Assembly (NCBI GenBank): GCA_965230635.1
Contig: CBDDLJ010000019.1
Location: 62,001 to 126,000 of the forward strand
Source: CBDDLJ01 sp965230635
GTDB taxonomy: Bacteria > Pseudomonadota > Gammaproteobacteria > UBA1113
DNA length: 64,000 nucleotides
Direction of reading: 5' to 3'
Shown here one piece after another: positions 48,163 through 58,096 of this stretch (its first letter is position 1; every line of letters begins with the position of its first letter). The position numbers and the translations under genes were made by a program. The notes below the pieces were generated by a model, which was given only the letters and a program-made list of their open reading frames with translations, ran no database searches and had not been told where the DNA came from.

Positions 48163-49740
48163 ATGACGACTGAAATTCATGACCAACGTATTTTAATTTT
48201 GGATTTTGGTTCTCAGTATGCACAATTGATTGCGCGGCGCGTACGTGAAATTGGTGTTTATTGTGAAATTCACTCATTTGAAATAAAAGACGATGATATT
48301 AAAAAATTTGCCCCTAGTGGTATTATTTTATCAGGCGGTCCGGAAAGTGTTACTATTCTTAATACAGCACGTGCGCCACAAATTGTTTTTGAGTTAGGCT
48401 GTCCTGTGTTGGGTATATGTTATGGCATGCAAACAATGGCTTCTCAGTTGGGCGGTGAGGTAACAGTAGGGCATAGACGTGAGTATGGATATGCACAAAT
48501 AAAGTTGCATGGCAATTCTGATTTATTTAAAGGCATTGAAGATCATATTTCTGAAAAAGGTGAGTCACTACTTGATGTTTGGATGAGTCATGGAGACCAT
48601 GTGGAAAAAGCACCTAATGGTTTTAAGGTGATAGCAAGTTCTGAGTATGCCTCTATTTCAGCCATAGCTGATCCAGCACGGCAATTCTATGGTTTGCAAT
48701 TTCATCCAGAAGTGACACATACCCTACAAGGTCAGCGTCTTTTAGAACGCTTTGTGCGAGAAATATGTGGTTGTGAATCATTGTGGACGCCCCATAATAT
48801 TATTGATGATGCTATAGTGAGAATCCGAGATACGGTTAAAAATGATATTGTGATTTTGGGTTTGTCGGGCGGTGTAGATTCTTCAGTTGTGGCTATGCTG
48901 TTACAAAAAGCCATAGGTCAGCAATTGGTTTGTGTGTTTGTCAATAATGGATTGCTACGGGCAAATGAAGCTGAGCAAGTGATGCAAATGTTTTCTGAGC
49001 ATTTTGGCATTCATGTGGTTTATGTTGATGCTGAAGAGCAATTTTTAGCAGCATTACAAGGAATTTCCGACCCAGAAGAAAAGCGCAAAGTGATTGGCCG
49101 AGTATTTATAGACGTTTTTGAGCGTGAAGCGAAACAATTAGAACAAGCTGATTGGTTAGCTCAGGGAACCATTTATCCGGATGTAATTGAGTCGGCAGTA
49201 ACTAAATTTGGCAAAGCGCATGTGATAAAATCTCATCATAATGTGGGTGGATTACCAGAGGATTTGTCTTTTAAATTATTGGAACCTTTACGTGAGTTAT
49301 TTAAAGATGAAGTGCGAAAGATTGGCTTAGAGCTTGGGTTGCCCCATGAAATGATTTATCGTCATCCATTTCCAGGCCCAGGTTTGGGAGTGAGAATCTT
49401 AGGTGAAATAAAAAAAGAGTATGCTGATATATTGCGTAAAGCCGATGCGATTTTTATCGATGAATTGTACAAGCATGATTTTTATCATAAGGTCAGTCAA
49501 GCCTTTGCAGTATTTTTGCCTGTTAAATCAGTGGGTGTGATAGGTGATGCGCGTCAGTATGCACATATTATTGCACTACGTGCAGTAGAAACTGTGGACT
49601 TTATGACAGCGCACTGGGCCAAATTGCCTCATGATTTGTTAGATCGTGTGGCTAATCGTATCATTAATGAAGTGCCTGGGGTATCGCGTGTGGTTTATGA
49701 TATTTCAGGAAAGCCACCGGCAACAATCGAGTGGGAGTAA
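48163..49740 (+). CDS. guaA: GMP synthase (glutamine-hydrolysing)
   Basis: 525 residues. Class I glutamine amidotransferase domain ([20 protein letters not shown], catalytic Cys in LGICYGMQ, His-Glu in [10 protein letters not shown]), ATP-pyrophosphatase domain with PP-loop [13 protein letters not shown], and the C-terminal dimerisation domain ending KPPATIEWE. It makes GMP from XMP. The second gene of guaBA; its stop overlaps the tadA start by one base (TAATG). Confidence 0.97.
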   Translation: MTTEIHDQRILILDFGSQYAQLIARRVREIGVYCEIHSFEIKDDDIKKFAPSGIILSGGPESVTILNTARAPQIVFELGCPVLGICYGMQTMASQLGGEVTVGHRREYGYAQIKLHGNSDLFKGIEDHISEKGESLLDVWMSHGDHVEKAPNGFKVIASSEYASISAIADPARQFYGLQFHPEVTHTLQGQRLLERFVREICGCESLWTPHNIIDDAIVRIRDTVKNDIVILGLSGGVDSSVVAMLLQKAIGQQLVCVFVNNGLLRANEAEQVMQMFSEHFGIHVVYVDAEEQFLAALQGISDPEEKRKVIGRVFIDVFEREAKQLEQADWLAQGTIYPDVIESAVTKFGKAHVIKSHHNVGGLPEDLSFKLLEPLRELFKDEVRKIGLELGLPHEMIYRHPFPGPGLGVRILGEIKKEYADILRKADAIFIDELYKHDFYHKVSQAFAVFLPVKSVGVIGDARQYAHIIALRAVETVDFMTAHWAKLPHDLLDRVANRIINEVPGVSRVVYDISGKPPATIEWE

Positions 49741-50219
49741 TGACGGTGTCTGATGGTGATTTGATTTGGCTACAGCGCGCGTTATCCTTAGCAAAAAAGG
49801 CAGAGCAAGGTGGTGAAGTGCCAGTCGGTGCAGTCATTGTCAAAGATAATGACTGTCTTGCGGAAGCTTGGAATCAACCTATTTTAACTCATGATCCAAC
49901 TGCTCACGCGGAAATTGTTGCCTTGCGCTTAGCAGCGAAAAAACTAAAAAATTATCGGCTTGTTGATTGCACTGTATATGTTACTTTAGAGCCTTGTCTC
50001 ATGTGTGCTAGTGCTATGGTGCATGCCAGAGTAAAGCGTTTAGTCTTTAGCGCACTGGATCCACGCCAAGGTGCTGTCACCAGTGTTTTTCAGGTATTAG
50101 ATAATAATGCTCTCAATCATCGTGTGATATGGCAACAAGGTGCTTTGGCTGAAGAAGCGGGTGGTTTACTGCGGCAATTCTTTCAAGCACGGCGTTATAG
50201 CGGTTCCCTAGATTGTTGA
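49740..50219 (+). CDS. tadA: tRNA-specific adenosine deaminase
   Basis: 159 residues. It deaminates A34 to inosine in tRNA-Arg(ACG). Zinc-site motifs are PTAHAEIVAL (His, catalytic Glu) and EPCLMCASAM (two Cys); FSALDPRQGAVTSVF is a typical TadA segment. The ATG overlapping the guaA stop is chosen over an upstream GTG. The last codons (after FFQARR, reading YSGSLDC) and the stop are supplied by a palindromic element beginning at 50196, so the native C terminus was replaced. The enzyme core is intact. Confidence 0.94.
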   Translation: MTVSDGDLIWLQRALSLAKKAEQGGEVPVGAVIVKDNDCLAEAWNQPILTHDPTAHAEIVALRLAAKKLKNYRLVDCTVYVTLEPCLMCASAMVHARVKRLVFSALDPRQGAVTSVFQVLDNNALNHRVIWQQGALAEEAGGLLRQFFQARRYSGSLDC

Positions 50220-50356
50220 CCTATCCTAAGATTTCATCTAGCGCCTGCTTGCTTGGTTATTCAAAAGCTTATTTACAATAAGTAAATGTCGCTTTTGAAA
50301 CCTCGCAAGCAAATACTATGCTCGCCAATAGGTCAACAATCTAGGGAACCGTTATA
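50196..50356. repeat. MITE-like palindromic element, copy 2
   Basis: 161 bp with terminal inverted repeats (about 29 bp, one mismatch: 50196-50224 and 50328-50356) and an inner sequence alignable along its whole length with copy 1 at 29501-29651. It starts inside the tadA coding region and provides its stop codon. No own gene. Confidence 0.85.
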
Positions 50357-50420
50357 AGCGTTATTTATCATGATGGGTGTATGCCACTTACTTTTCCAAG
50401 TGCTATATGCTGCCGTTTGT

Positions 50421-50819
50421 TTATGATTGAGATTCAGGTGTTATCATATAGCCTGTCATCACCATAATATGCTCAATATCACGTTTACTAATCGGTTTTA
50501 AAAAACAACAATTCATTCCGGCTTTAACGGATATATGTTGTAAATTGGGTGATTCGAATGCTGTGATACCAATTAGGTAGCTGTCTTTATTTTTATCCAT
50601 TCTTTGCCGGATTTTTTTGCTTAACTCAATACCACTTTTATCCGGTAAACCGAGATCAATAAAGATAATATTATAAGTTTGTTTGTCGAGTAATTTATTT
50701 GCAGCTGAGTAAGATAAGGCTTGCTTGATATGAGAGGAAAAAGATGCTAATAGTCCTTCTAACGCATTAGAAGTTACAACATCATCTTCTACTATCAATA
50801 TTGAAATAGTCTCATTCAT
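50421..50819 (-). CDS. Single-domain response regulator
   Basis: 132 residues forming one receiver (REC) domain: acidic pair in VEDDVV, phospho-acceptor Asp55 in IIFIDLGLPD, Thr in GITAF and Lys108 in CCFLKPIS. There is no output domain, so it works as a CheY/Spo0F-like relay or by protein contact. No histidine kinase gene is adjacent. The gene upstream on the same strand encodes a membrane coiled-coil protein, 221 bp away. Confidence 0.85.
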   Translation of the reverse strand: MNETISILIVEDDVVTSNALEGLLASFSSHIKQALSYSAANKLLDKQTYNIIFIDLGLPDKSGIELSKKIRQRMDKNKDSYLIGITAFESPNLQHISVKAGMNCCFLKPISKRDIEHIMVMTGYMITPESQS

Positions 50820-50924
50820 ATCTAATGATGCCTAATAAATAAATATTTCTATCTATATATTAGTGCATAGTACGGTAATTTACCAAACAATCCGTAGGTT
50901 TCTTTGTTGACGTGTGGTATCGAT

Positions 50925-50949
50925 GAGCTATGATAAGTCAGCATAGCTC
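50925..50949. other. Intergenic hairpin
   Basis: A perfect 8-bp stem (GAGCTATG / CATAGCTC) with 9-base loop in the 221-bp gap between two minus-strand genes. No T-run follows on the minus strand, so it is not a clear terminator. Confidence 0.3.
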
Positions 50950-51040
50950 GTGTTTGTGATTTTTTAATAGTGAGACTTTCATACAATGATAAAAATAACA
51001 ATAAAATCAAATAGTTATATGAGTTAATATGAAAAGCCAG

Positions 51041-51628
51041 CTATTCTTTGATGTTCATATCGGTATCAATCTCACCCACACCTATCATTGAGCGAAATTC
51101 ACTATCTAAACGTTGTTTTATTTGCTGAAAATTATGCTGGAAGTTATTCCATATTGATTGCCAATTAACCGGTTTTTCAGGCGTATGTTGTTGAGAAGTA
51201 TAATAAAATGATAAGGTATTTTTAGATAATTTAATGGATTCGCCAATGTCGATAACGTCTCTTTGAGCAAAATATATATTGTGCTCATGAAAAAATTCTG
51301 AAAATTCATCAATTAACAGACGAATATCCTCAAATGCTTTCGCTCGATGTTGATTATCAATGCTTAATATGAAGAATTCTGATAGTTTATGTTCAATTTG
51401 AGTGAGATATCTGTATGATTTTTCTATAATTTTTGCTCTTTTTTCATAAAGACTAGCAAATATAATTTTTCTTTCATACAGTTTTTGTTGTTGCTTATTC
51501 TTTTCAATTAATTCTTTTTGTCTGATCTGTGAGGTAATAATCGCTTTGATATAAAATAGCGCTAGGGCGGCGATGATAAGCCACCAGTGCCAGTTAGATT
51601 GATTGAATAAAAGTTCATCCATAGTCAA
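51041..51628 (-). CDS. Membrane-anchored coiled-coil hypothetical protein
   Basis: 195 residues. One N-terminal membrane segment (WHWWLIIAALALFYIKAIIT), then a charged, Lys/Gln-rich helix (RQKELIEKNKQQQKLYERK) and a long mostly helical region, with a glycine-poor acidic end. No family recognised. The topology suggests a short periplasmic N terminus with the bulk in the cytosol. No partner is evident besides the nearby response regulator. Confidence 0.65.
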   Translation of the reverse strand: MTMDELLFNQSNWHWWLIIAALALFYIKAIITSQIRQKELIEKNKQQQKLYERKIIFASLYEKRAKIIEKSYRYLTQIEHKLSEFFILSIDNQHRAKAFEDIRLLIDEFSEFFHEHNIYFAQRDVIDIGESIKLSKNTLSFYYTSQQHTPEKPVNWQSIWNNFQHNFQQIKQRLDSEFRSMIGVGEIDTDMNIKE

Positions 51629-51759
51629 TTGCTTTTAGCTGCCTATACTATTAACAATAGCTTAAATATCAAAAAATGCCTCCAGAGTTGCATTATATTT
51701 GACCTATTGTTTGCTTGCGTCTAGCATTACTATTAATACAAACTAAAAAAGGTCTGATC

Positions 51760-52416
51760 ATGGCAAATACGCTGTCTGGGATTGATATCTCGCATAACAA
51801 TGGTGTCATCGATTGGTCTTCAGTGCTCTCTCAAAAAAATATTCATTTTATTATCTTAAAAGCGACTGAAGGCGTAAATTATATTGATAGTCAATTCGCA
51901 AACCATCTTGCTGCGTTAACAAAATTGCCGCTAAGCAATCAGTCATTGGGGGCATATCATTTTTTTCATCCTAAGGATGCGGCAGATATGCAAGCGAATT
52001 ATTTTAGTCAAACGTTATTGAATGTAGCAAAGGGAACGTCATTTGATTATTTAGCGTTAGATGTGGAAGTAACCGATGATTGTCCTCCGGATAAGATAGC
52101 ATTAGGCATCAATGAATTTTTTAATGTCACAAAAAAACAGTTAAAAAATAGTGATATATTGACAGATAACATATGTTGGTTAGTTTATACTAGTCCTTCT
52201 TTTTGGGATGAGCATGTTGATCCTGTGGTGTCAGCAGTGGGGCAGTCAGCAATAGAAAAAATCATTAAAAATCAAGCATTATGGATAGCTGAGTATACTC
52301 AGCAGGTAAAACCACACTTACCCAAAGGTTGGTGTAACTATCGTATTTGGCAGCATACCAGTCAAGGTCACATCCATGGTATTAATACCAATGTTGATTT
52401 GAATATAATGCAGTGA
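51760..52416 (+). CDS. GH25 family lysozyme (N-acetylmuramidase)
   Basis: About 218 residues. The GH25 fold starts at GIDISHNNGVIDWSSVL, the catalytic acids lie in YLALDVEVTD, and GAYHFFHPKDAADMQANYF, LVYTSPSFWDEHV, LWIAEYTQQVKPHLPKGW and RIWQHTSQG follow the family order. It would cleave peptidoglycan between MurNAc and GlcNAc. No signal peptide is present from the chosen start (ATG 51760, AAAAAGG upstream). Export could be by a type IV or VI system, a holin, or lysis. It may be a bacterial toxin or host-directed enzyme, or a phage relic. Confidence 0.88.
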   Translation: MANTLSGIDISHNNGVIDWSSVLSQKNIHFIILKATEGVNYIDSQFANHLAALTKLPLSNQSLGAYHFFHPKDAADMQANYFSQTLLNVAKGTSFDYLALDVEVTDDCPPDKIALGINEFFNVTKKQLKNSDILTDNICWLVYTSPSFWDEHVDPVVSAVGQSAIEKIIKNQALWIAEYTQQVKPHLPKGWCNYRIWQHTSQGHIHGINTNVDLNIMQ

Positions 52417-52423
52417 TGACATC

Positions 52424-53545
52424 TCATGATGTGAACTGTTTTTTTAATGTGGTTACGATATCATTGGCAATAACTTCACTTGCGCGGGTGATAATTTTTG
52501 GTAAATATTGGGGTATATTGTGTTGATGTGTTATTAATTTTTTTTCCGATTGGTAGATGAGTGTTAAAGACGATAAGTCTGTGTTTTTATTCGCTTGCCA
52601 AAAACCTGTTAAACCACTTATGCTGATGTGTAACTGTTGCTGAGTGCTTTTCTTAGGTTGAAAAGATATTATTTTTTGTGTTGCTGGTGTTACTAGGTAT
52701 GTTTGTAATAATCCTCCGGTCACTTGATCATCAATAGAGATTTGAAATGGCAGTGTTTTGATATAATCATACAGCACTTGGGTGGCAGGCAATGTCGGGT
52801 CCGCTAAAAAATATTTTTTTAGCAAAGGCTGCAGCTTTCTACAATACTGTTTGAAACAGCTCTCATCGTGGCTTGCTAGCTTTACTTCTAGATAAGGGTA
52901 ATCAACGCGGTAGCCAATTTGTACCGACTCTTCTTGCAATAATGTCTCTATCTGAGAGGAAATAAAACTCTCACTGACGGAAAATAAACGCCATTTTTGA
53001 CGGTAGCAAGTTGCCGGGGGCATTAAGCATTGTAGTTTGGCTAAAATATCTTGTTTAAAAAGCGGCAAGCATTCTTGTGGAGGGCCTGGCAAAAAGACAA
53101 TGAATTTTTCCTGCCAATTCAGTGTAAAGCCAGCTGCAGTGCCATGTGGGTTTGGAATAATTGTTGCTGACGGAGGAAAAAGAGCCTGTTGCTTATTATT
53201 CTCAGAAATAAAATGATTATGTTTTTTAACACGATTGCAAATAGTCTGCCAAACGGCTTCACTGAAAATTAACGGTTCATTTATCAATTCAGCAGCCGCA
53301 AAACGTGTTAAGTCATCTTGCGTTGGGCCTAGGCCACCGATGACAATAACAGCAGAATGCTGTTGCAAAGCATAACGCAAGGCGCAAGCAATGTCTTTTT
53401 TGTCATCTGCAACAATAAGATGTTGACCGATTGAAAAATTGTTTTCATGCAGAATGTGAGCAATTTGCTGTGAATTCGTATTGAGAATGTCACCTTGTGT
53501 TAATTCATCGCCGACAGCAATAAATGCTATTTTTTTTTGTACCAT
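52424..53545 (-). CDS. CinA-like protein with divergent C-terminal domain
   Basis: 373 residues. The N-terminal MoCF-biosynthesis/COG1058 domain is clear: FIAVGDELTQGDILNTNSQQ, VIGGLGPTQDDLT and FLPGPPQECLPLF. The C-terminal part has a faint echo of the CinA NMN-deamidase domain (IDDQVTGGLLQTYLV, where the family has ESCTGG), but the catalytic Ser-containing context is not recognisable. The N-terminal domain usually acts as an ADP-ribose pyrophosphatase and the C-terminal domain as the NMN deamidase. Here the second activity may be lost. Confidence 0.8.
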   Translation of the reverse strand: MVQKKIAFIAVGDELTQGDILNTNSQQIAHILHENNFSIGQHLIVADDKKDIACALRYALQQHSAVIVIGGLGPTQDDLTRFAAAELINEPLIFSEAVWQTICNRVKKHNHFISENNKQQALFPPSATIIPNPHGTAAGFTLNWQEKFIVFLPGPPQECLPLFKQDILAKLQCLMPPATCYRQKWRLFSVSESFISSQIETLLQEESVQIGYRVDYPYLEVKLASHDESCFKQYCRKLQPLLKKYFLADPTLPATQVLYDYIKTLPFQISIDDQVTGGLLQTYLVTPATQKIISFQPKKSTQQQLHISISGLTGFWQANKNTDLSSLTLIYQSEKKLITHQHNIPQYLPKIITRASEVIANDIVTTLKKQFTS

Positions 53546-53606
53546 AAGTTAACCTATCATTTTCATTGGTCATTATAGCGCTTATGCTGGCTTTTTCCAA
53601 CTCTCA

Positions 53607-53936
53607 TTAAATGATGTTGGGCGTTGCCATCAACTGAGCAGTTGTCGTGTTATGGTAGGTTAGATAGAGATAGCGCATTGTTTTTAAGCGTTTTGTTATC
53701 AGTGCCAGCACTCGTGCTAACTCTTCTGCGCTACGCGGGGCCATATCGCATTGTGACAAAAATGATAGACGAATGCCGTAGCGTGCTTCTATAGTTTTTT
53801 TAATAGCATATAATTGGTTTGCTAGTAAACGTAATTTAGTGTAATAATTGATCTTATCCGCATTGGCAGCTGTTTCCTGTGCTGCAAGTAATTGATAGGC
53901 TTTTCTTAAGTGGGTGTCGTAGTGTTTTGTATTCAT
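53607..53936 (-). CDS. Hypothetical helical protein
   Basis: 109 residues from the ATG at 53936, chosen because GAGG lies 7-8 bp upstream; the longer frame to 53957 lacks a site. The sequence is helical and basic (AYQLLAAQETAANADKINYY, LRLLANQLYAIKKTIEARYG, SAEELARVLALITKRLKTMR), without a signal or membrane segment. Not recognised. It lies 61 bp upstream of the CinA-like gene on the same strand. Confidence 0.55.
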   Translation of the reverse strand: MNTKHYDTHLRKAYQLLAAQETAANADKINYYTKLRLLANQLYAIKKTIEARYGIRLSFLSQCDMAPRSAEELARVLALITKRLKTMRYLYLTYHNTTTAQLMATPNII

Positions 53937-54209
53937 ATTTTGCCTCATTATCGTCATATTTTTATGGTTAACTATTCAACACTTTTTTTGCAACCTTGCT
54001 TATTAATGGCTAGTTATGTTGAGTAGTGAGGTTATGCTGATGATTATCTCTTATCATCTGTTTAAAATATGTAATATATTTCTTTAATGTAATTCATATA
54101 TGTCTTGGCGTTATGTGAGATTATGCTTACAAGAATAAACAAATGCCTTTGTGATCAAGCACTTTTCCGTTAAGATTGTGTTTTATTTTGCAAAAAAGGT
54201 TAAGAGCGA

Positions 54210-57200
54210 ATGATTGCTTTTTCAGGCGATAATGCCTATTCCAATTTCCGTTTAGACAAATTAATTCAACAATTACCCACTGCTATCAATAATGTGCAAG
54301 CGAAGACATTTTATATGGTTGATTTTACTGAAGCAGCGACACAAGAAGAGTTAATGAAACTTCAAGCGATACTCGGCAATGATATCCAATGCTTCCAGCA
54401 AAAAACATCTTATTTCTATTGTTATATTATTCCCAGGATTGGCACAATTTCTCCTTGGTCATCCAAAGCGACGGATATACTACAGTGCTGTGGTTTAAAA
54501 AACATTGCGCGTATAGAACATGGTATTGTATTAACGTTTTTTGCAGAGCAAACGCAGGTGATGGAGGCCTTTGATCGTATTTGTCAGCTTTTTTCTGATC
54601 CAATGTTGCATAGTGTTGTCACTGAGTTTGATGCATTAGAACAATTATTTCAACATCATTCTGCCGAATCATTTTGTCGCGTTGATTTACTCTCAGAGGG
54701 TAAACTTGCTTTAGAAAAAAGCAATAAGCAATTGGGCCTGGCGCTGAGTGATGATGAAATAACTTATTTACATCAGCTCTATAACGAGTTAGGACGCAAC
54801 CCGACGGATGTCGAATTGATGATGTTTGCACAAATGAATTCAGAGCACTGTCGCCATAAAATTTTCAATGCGACCTGGACCATTGACGGTGAAGAAAAAC
54901 CACACACTCTGTTTAACATGATAAAAAATACGTATAAGTGCCATCCAGCAGGAGTGTTATCAGCATATCACGATAATGCCGCTGTCATGGTCGGCTCTGG
55001 GGCAGAGCGATTTGCTGCTAATGCACAGCATGGTTATGAATTTACTAAACAAGATGCGCCTATTTTAATGAAAGTGGAAACACATAATCACCCCACGGCA
55101 ATATCACCTTATTCTGGTGCAGCAACTGGTGCCGGTGGGGAAATCCGGGATGAGGGAGCCGTTGGGCGCGGTGGTAGACCAAAAGCAGGCTTAGTCGGAT
55201 TTAGTGTGTCACACTTGCAAATCCCTGATTATGTACAACCTTGGGAAACTCATATTGGAAAGCCACAACATATCCACTCAGCTTTACAAATTATGTTGCA
55301 AGGGCCTATTGGTGCCGCTCGATTTAATAATGAATTTGGTCGTCCTAATGTATGCGGCTATTTTCGCAGTTACCAGCAAAGCTTGTTTATCAATGGGAAA
55401 CACACGCATAGAGGCTATCATAAACCGATTATGCTAGCAGGTGGCTATGGCAATGTTTGCCGGCAGCATATTGAAAAAAATAAAATCACAGAAGGTATGT
55501 TGCTCATCGTGCTGGGAGGTCCTGCGATGGAAATAGGCTTAGGTGGCGGTGCGGCTTCTTCGCAAGCATCGGGAGCGGGTGACAGCCATTTGGATTTTGC
55601 CTCAGTACAGCGAGAAAATGCTGAAATGGAGCGTCGCTGCCAAGAAGTCATTGAGCATTGCATTGCATTAATGGAGAACAATCCTATCGTCAGTATTCAT
55701 GATGTGGGTGCTGGTGGTTTATCCAATGCGATTCCTGAGTTAGTCAATGACAGTCATTGCGGTGGTATTGTTGCTATCCGTGCCGTGCATAGTGCTGAAC
55801 CAGGCATGAGCCCGTTAGCCTTGTGGTGTAATGAAGCACAAGAGCGCTATGTTTTGGCGATTCATCCTAAGGACTTACCTTGCTTTAGCGCCATTGCTGA
55901 ACGTGAGCGTTGTCCTTTTTCTGTATTGGGCAAGGCAACTAAGGCACGCAATATCGTTACTCATGATGAAAAATTCAATAATAAGCCGGTTGATTTACCT
56001 TTGACTAAATTATTAGGTAATATGCCACAAATGCAGCGGCGCACAGTCAATCAAATATTCAGCGGTGATGGCTTTATGCCACAACAAGTGAATTTGCAAG
56101 AAGCTGTCAAACGCGTATTACAACATCCCACTGTTGCCAGCAAGTCATTTTTAATTACTATTGGCGATCGTTCTGTTGGAGGCCAAGTCGCTAGAGATCA
56201 AATGGTAGGGCGCTGGCAAGTACCTGTCGCGGATGTTGCTGTCACCACATCCGGTTTTCGTAGTTACTATGGCGAGGCAATGGCTGTTGGTGAGCGTGCC
56301 CCCGTTGCTTTATTAAATCCAGCGGCTTCAGCACGCTTGGCGGTTGCTGAAGCAATTACCAATATTGCAGCAGCTGATATTGCTTCATTAAACGATATCA
56401 AATTATCAGCTAATTGGATGGCTGCTGCCAATATAGCGGGAGAGGATGCGGCATTGTATCAGGCAGTAGAAGCCGTTGGGATGACATTTTGTCCCGAGCT
56501 GGGCTTAACGATCCCAGTCGGCAAAGATTCATTATCTATGCATTGTAGCTGGCACACCGAAGCAGATCAGATAGGCGTGACGTCACCAGTATCATTAGTT
56601 GTCTCAGCCTTTGCGCGAGTACAAGATGTTCGCAAGACATTAACACCGGAGTTAAATACAACAATTGACTCTCTGTTATTACTTATTGATTTAAGTCATG
56701 GTAAAAATAGGCTAGCAGGATCTATTCTTTGCCAAGTCTATGATGCCATCGGTTCAGAACCTGCCGATGCCGATAGTACCGATTTGCTAAAAAACTTTTT
56801 TGCTTGTATTCAACACATAAGACAACAGGGGTTGTTATTAGCTTATCATGATCGTTCTGATGGCGGTTTGTTGGTAACGCTAGCTGAAATGGCTTTTGCT
56901 AGCCGAGTAGGATTTGATGTACAGTTAAATGGATTGGGCGCAGATTATATCAGTGCCTTATTTAGTGAAGAATTAGGCGCTGTATTGCAAATTCCTGCTA
57001 GTGAGCATGAGAAAGTTAAACAAATAATAACCCAGCATGGATTGCAAACCTGCACCCAGCTGCTAGGAAAATTGCGCGATGATGAGCAGTTTCATTTTTA
57101 TCATGAAGATGAATTAATATTACAAGCAGATCGACCAACCTGGCAAGCTTGCTGGTCTGAAACCAGTTATCGCATGCAAGCACTACGAGACAATCCGGTT

Positions 57201-58085
57201 TGTGCAAAACAAGAATTTGATAACATTACGAAACCGAGCAAGGGCTTATTTTCTCATCTGTCTTTTGATGTGACATCAACACCGGTAGCCGCCTATGTTA
57301 ATAAAGGTGTTAAACCAACAGTGGCTATTTTGCGAGAGCAAGGGGTCAATGGTCATATGGAAATGGCAGCAGCGTTTTATGAAGCGGGTTTTGCAGCGGT
57401 TGATGTGCATATGAGTGATATTATTGCCGGACGTGAGGATTTAACAACATGCCAAGGCTTAGCGGTATGTGGCGGTTTTTCTTATGGTGATGTGTTAGGA
57501 GCTGGACAGGGTTGGGCAAAATCGATTTTATATAACCGACGTGCACGCGATGTGTTTACTGATTATTTCCAACGAAAAGATACCTTTAGCTTAGGTGTTT
57601 GCAATGGTTGTCAAATGTTAGCAAGCTTAAAAGAGATTATCCCAGGAGCGACACATTTTCCTGAATTTGTACAAAATCAATCAGAACAATATGAAGCACG
57701 TTTAGTCATGGTGCAAATTGAGCCATCTCCTTCACTATTTTTTCATGAGATGAACGGCAGTCAAATGCCAATAGTGGTTGCTCATGGTGAGGGACGAGTG
57801 CAATGGCAAGAAGCTGAACATGAAGCAATATCAATGCAGCAGCATTTAATTGCAATGCGCTATATTGATGATCAAGCCCAGGTTACGGAACGTTTTCCTG
57901 ATAATCCAAATGGCAGTGAAAAAGGCGTTACTGCGCTGACATCGAATGATGGACGGGTGACTATCATGATGCCACATCCTGAGCGAGTTTATCGCGCATT
58001 ACAATTGTCATGGCACCCATCGGATTGGGATGAAAGAAGTCCGTGGCTGCGGATGTTTGAAAATGCACGCATTTGGATAGATTAA
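54210..58085 (+). CDS. purL: Phosphoribosylformylglycinamidine synthase
   Basis: 1291 residues, the large single-chain PurL of gammaproteobacteria. It comprises an N-terminal PurS-like domain, a linker, two AIRS-like halves (MMFAQMNSEHCRHKIFNA, KVETHNHPTAISPYSGAATG, GDRSVGGQVARDQMVGRWQV) and a C-terminal glutamine amidotransferase domain with Cys in LGVCNGCQML and His-Glu in MPHPERV. It catalyses FGAR + Gln + ATP to FGAM in purine synthesis. Length equals the E. coli enzyme. A short CDP-alcohol transferase gene follows 11 bp downstream. Confidence 0.97.
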   Translation: MIAFSGDNAYSNFRLDKLIQQLPTAINNVQAKTFYMVDFTEAATQEELMKLQAILGNDIQCFQQKTSYFYCYIIPRIGTISPWSSKATDILQCCGLKNIARIEHGIVLTFFAEQTQVMEAFDRICQLFSDPMLHSVVTEFDALEQLFQHHSAESFCRVDLLSEGKLALEKSNKQLGLALSDDEITYLHQLYNELGRNPTDVELMMFAQMNSEHCRHKIFNATWTIDGEEKPHTLFNMIKNTYKCHPAGVLSAYHDNAAVMVGSGAERFAANAQHGYEFTKQDAPILMKVETHNHPTAISPYSGAATGAGGEIRDEGAVGRGGRPKAGLVGFSVSHLQIPDYVQPWETHIGKPQHIHSALQIMLQGPIGAARFNNEFGRPNVCGYFRSYQQSLFINGKHTHRGYHKPIMLAGGYGNVCRQHIEKNKITEGMLLIVLGGPAMEIGLGGGAASSQASGAGDSHLDFASVQRENAEMERRCQEVIEHCIALMENNPIVSIHDVGAGGLSNAIPELVNDSHCGGIVAIRAVHSAEPGMSPLALWCNEAQERYVLAIHPKDLPCFSAIAERERCPFSVLGKATKARNIVTHDEKFNNKPVDLPLTKLLGNMPQMQRRTVNQIFSGDGFMPQQVNLQEAVKRVLQHPTVASKSFLITIGDRSVGGQVARDQMVGRWQVPVADVAVTTSGFRSYYGEAMAVGERAPVALLNPAASARLAVAEAITNIAAADIASLNDIKLSANWMAAANIAGEDAALYQAVEAVGMTFCPELGLTIPVGKDSLSMHCSWHTEADQIGVTSPVSLVVSAFARVQDVRKTLTPELNTTIDSLLLLIDLSHGKNRLAGSILCQVYDAIGSEPADADSTDLLKNFFACIQHIRQQGLLLAYHDRSDGGLLVTLAEMAFASRVGFDVQLNGLGADYISALFSEELGAVLQIPASEHEKVKQIITQHGLQTCTQLLGKLRDDEQFHFYHEDELILQADRPTWQACWSETSYRMQALRDNPVCAKQEFDNITKPSKGLFSHLSFDVTSTPVAAYVNKGVKPTVAILREQGVNGHMEMAAAFYEAGFAAVDVHMSDIIAGREDLTTCQGLAVCGGFSYGDVLGAGQGWAKSILYNRRARDVFTDYFQRKDTFSLGVCNGCQMLASLKEIIPGATHFPEFVQNQSEQYEARLVMVQIEPSPSLFFHEMNGSQMPIVVAHGEGRVQWQEAEHEAISMQQHLIAMRYIDDQAQVTERFPDNPNGSEKGVTALTSNDGRVTIMMPHPERVYRALQLSWHPSDWDERSPWLRMFENARIWID

Positions 58086-58096
58086 GGAAAATATAA

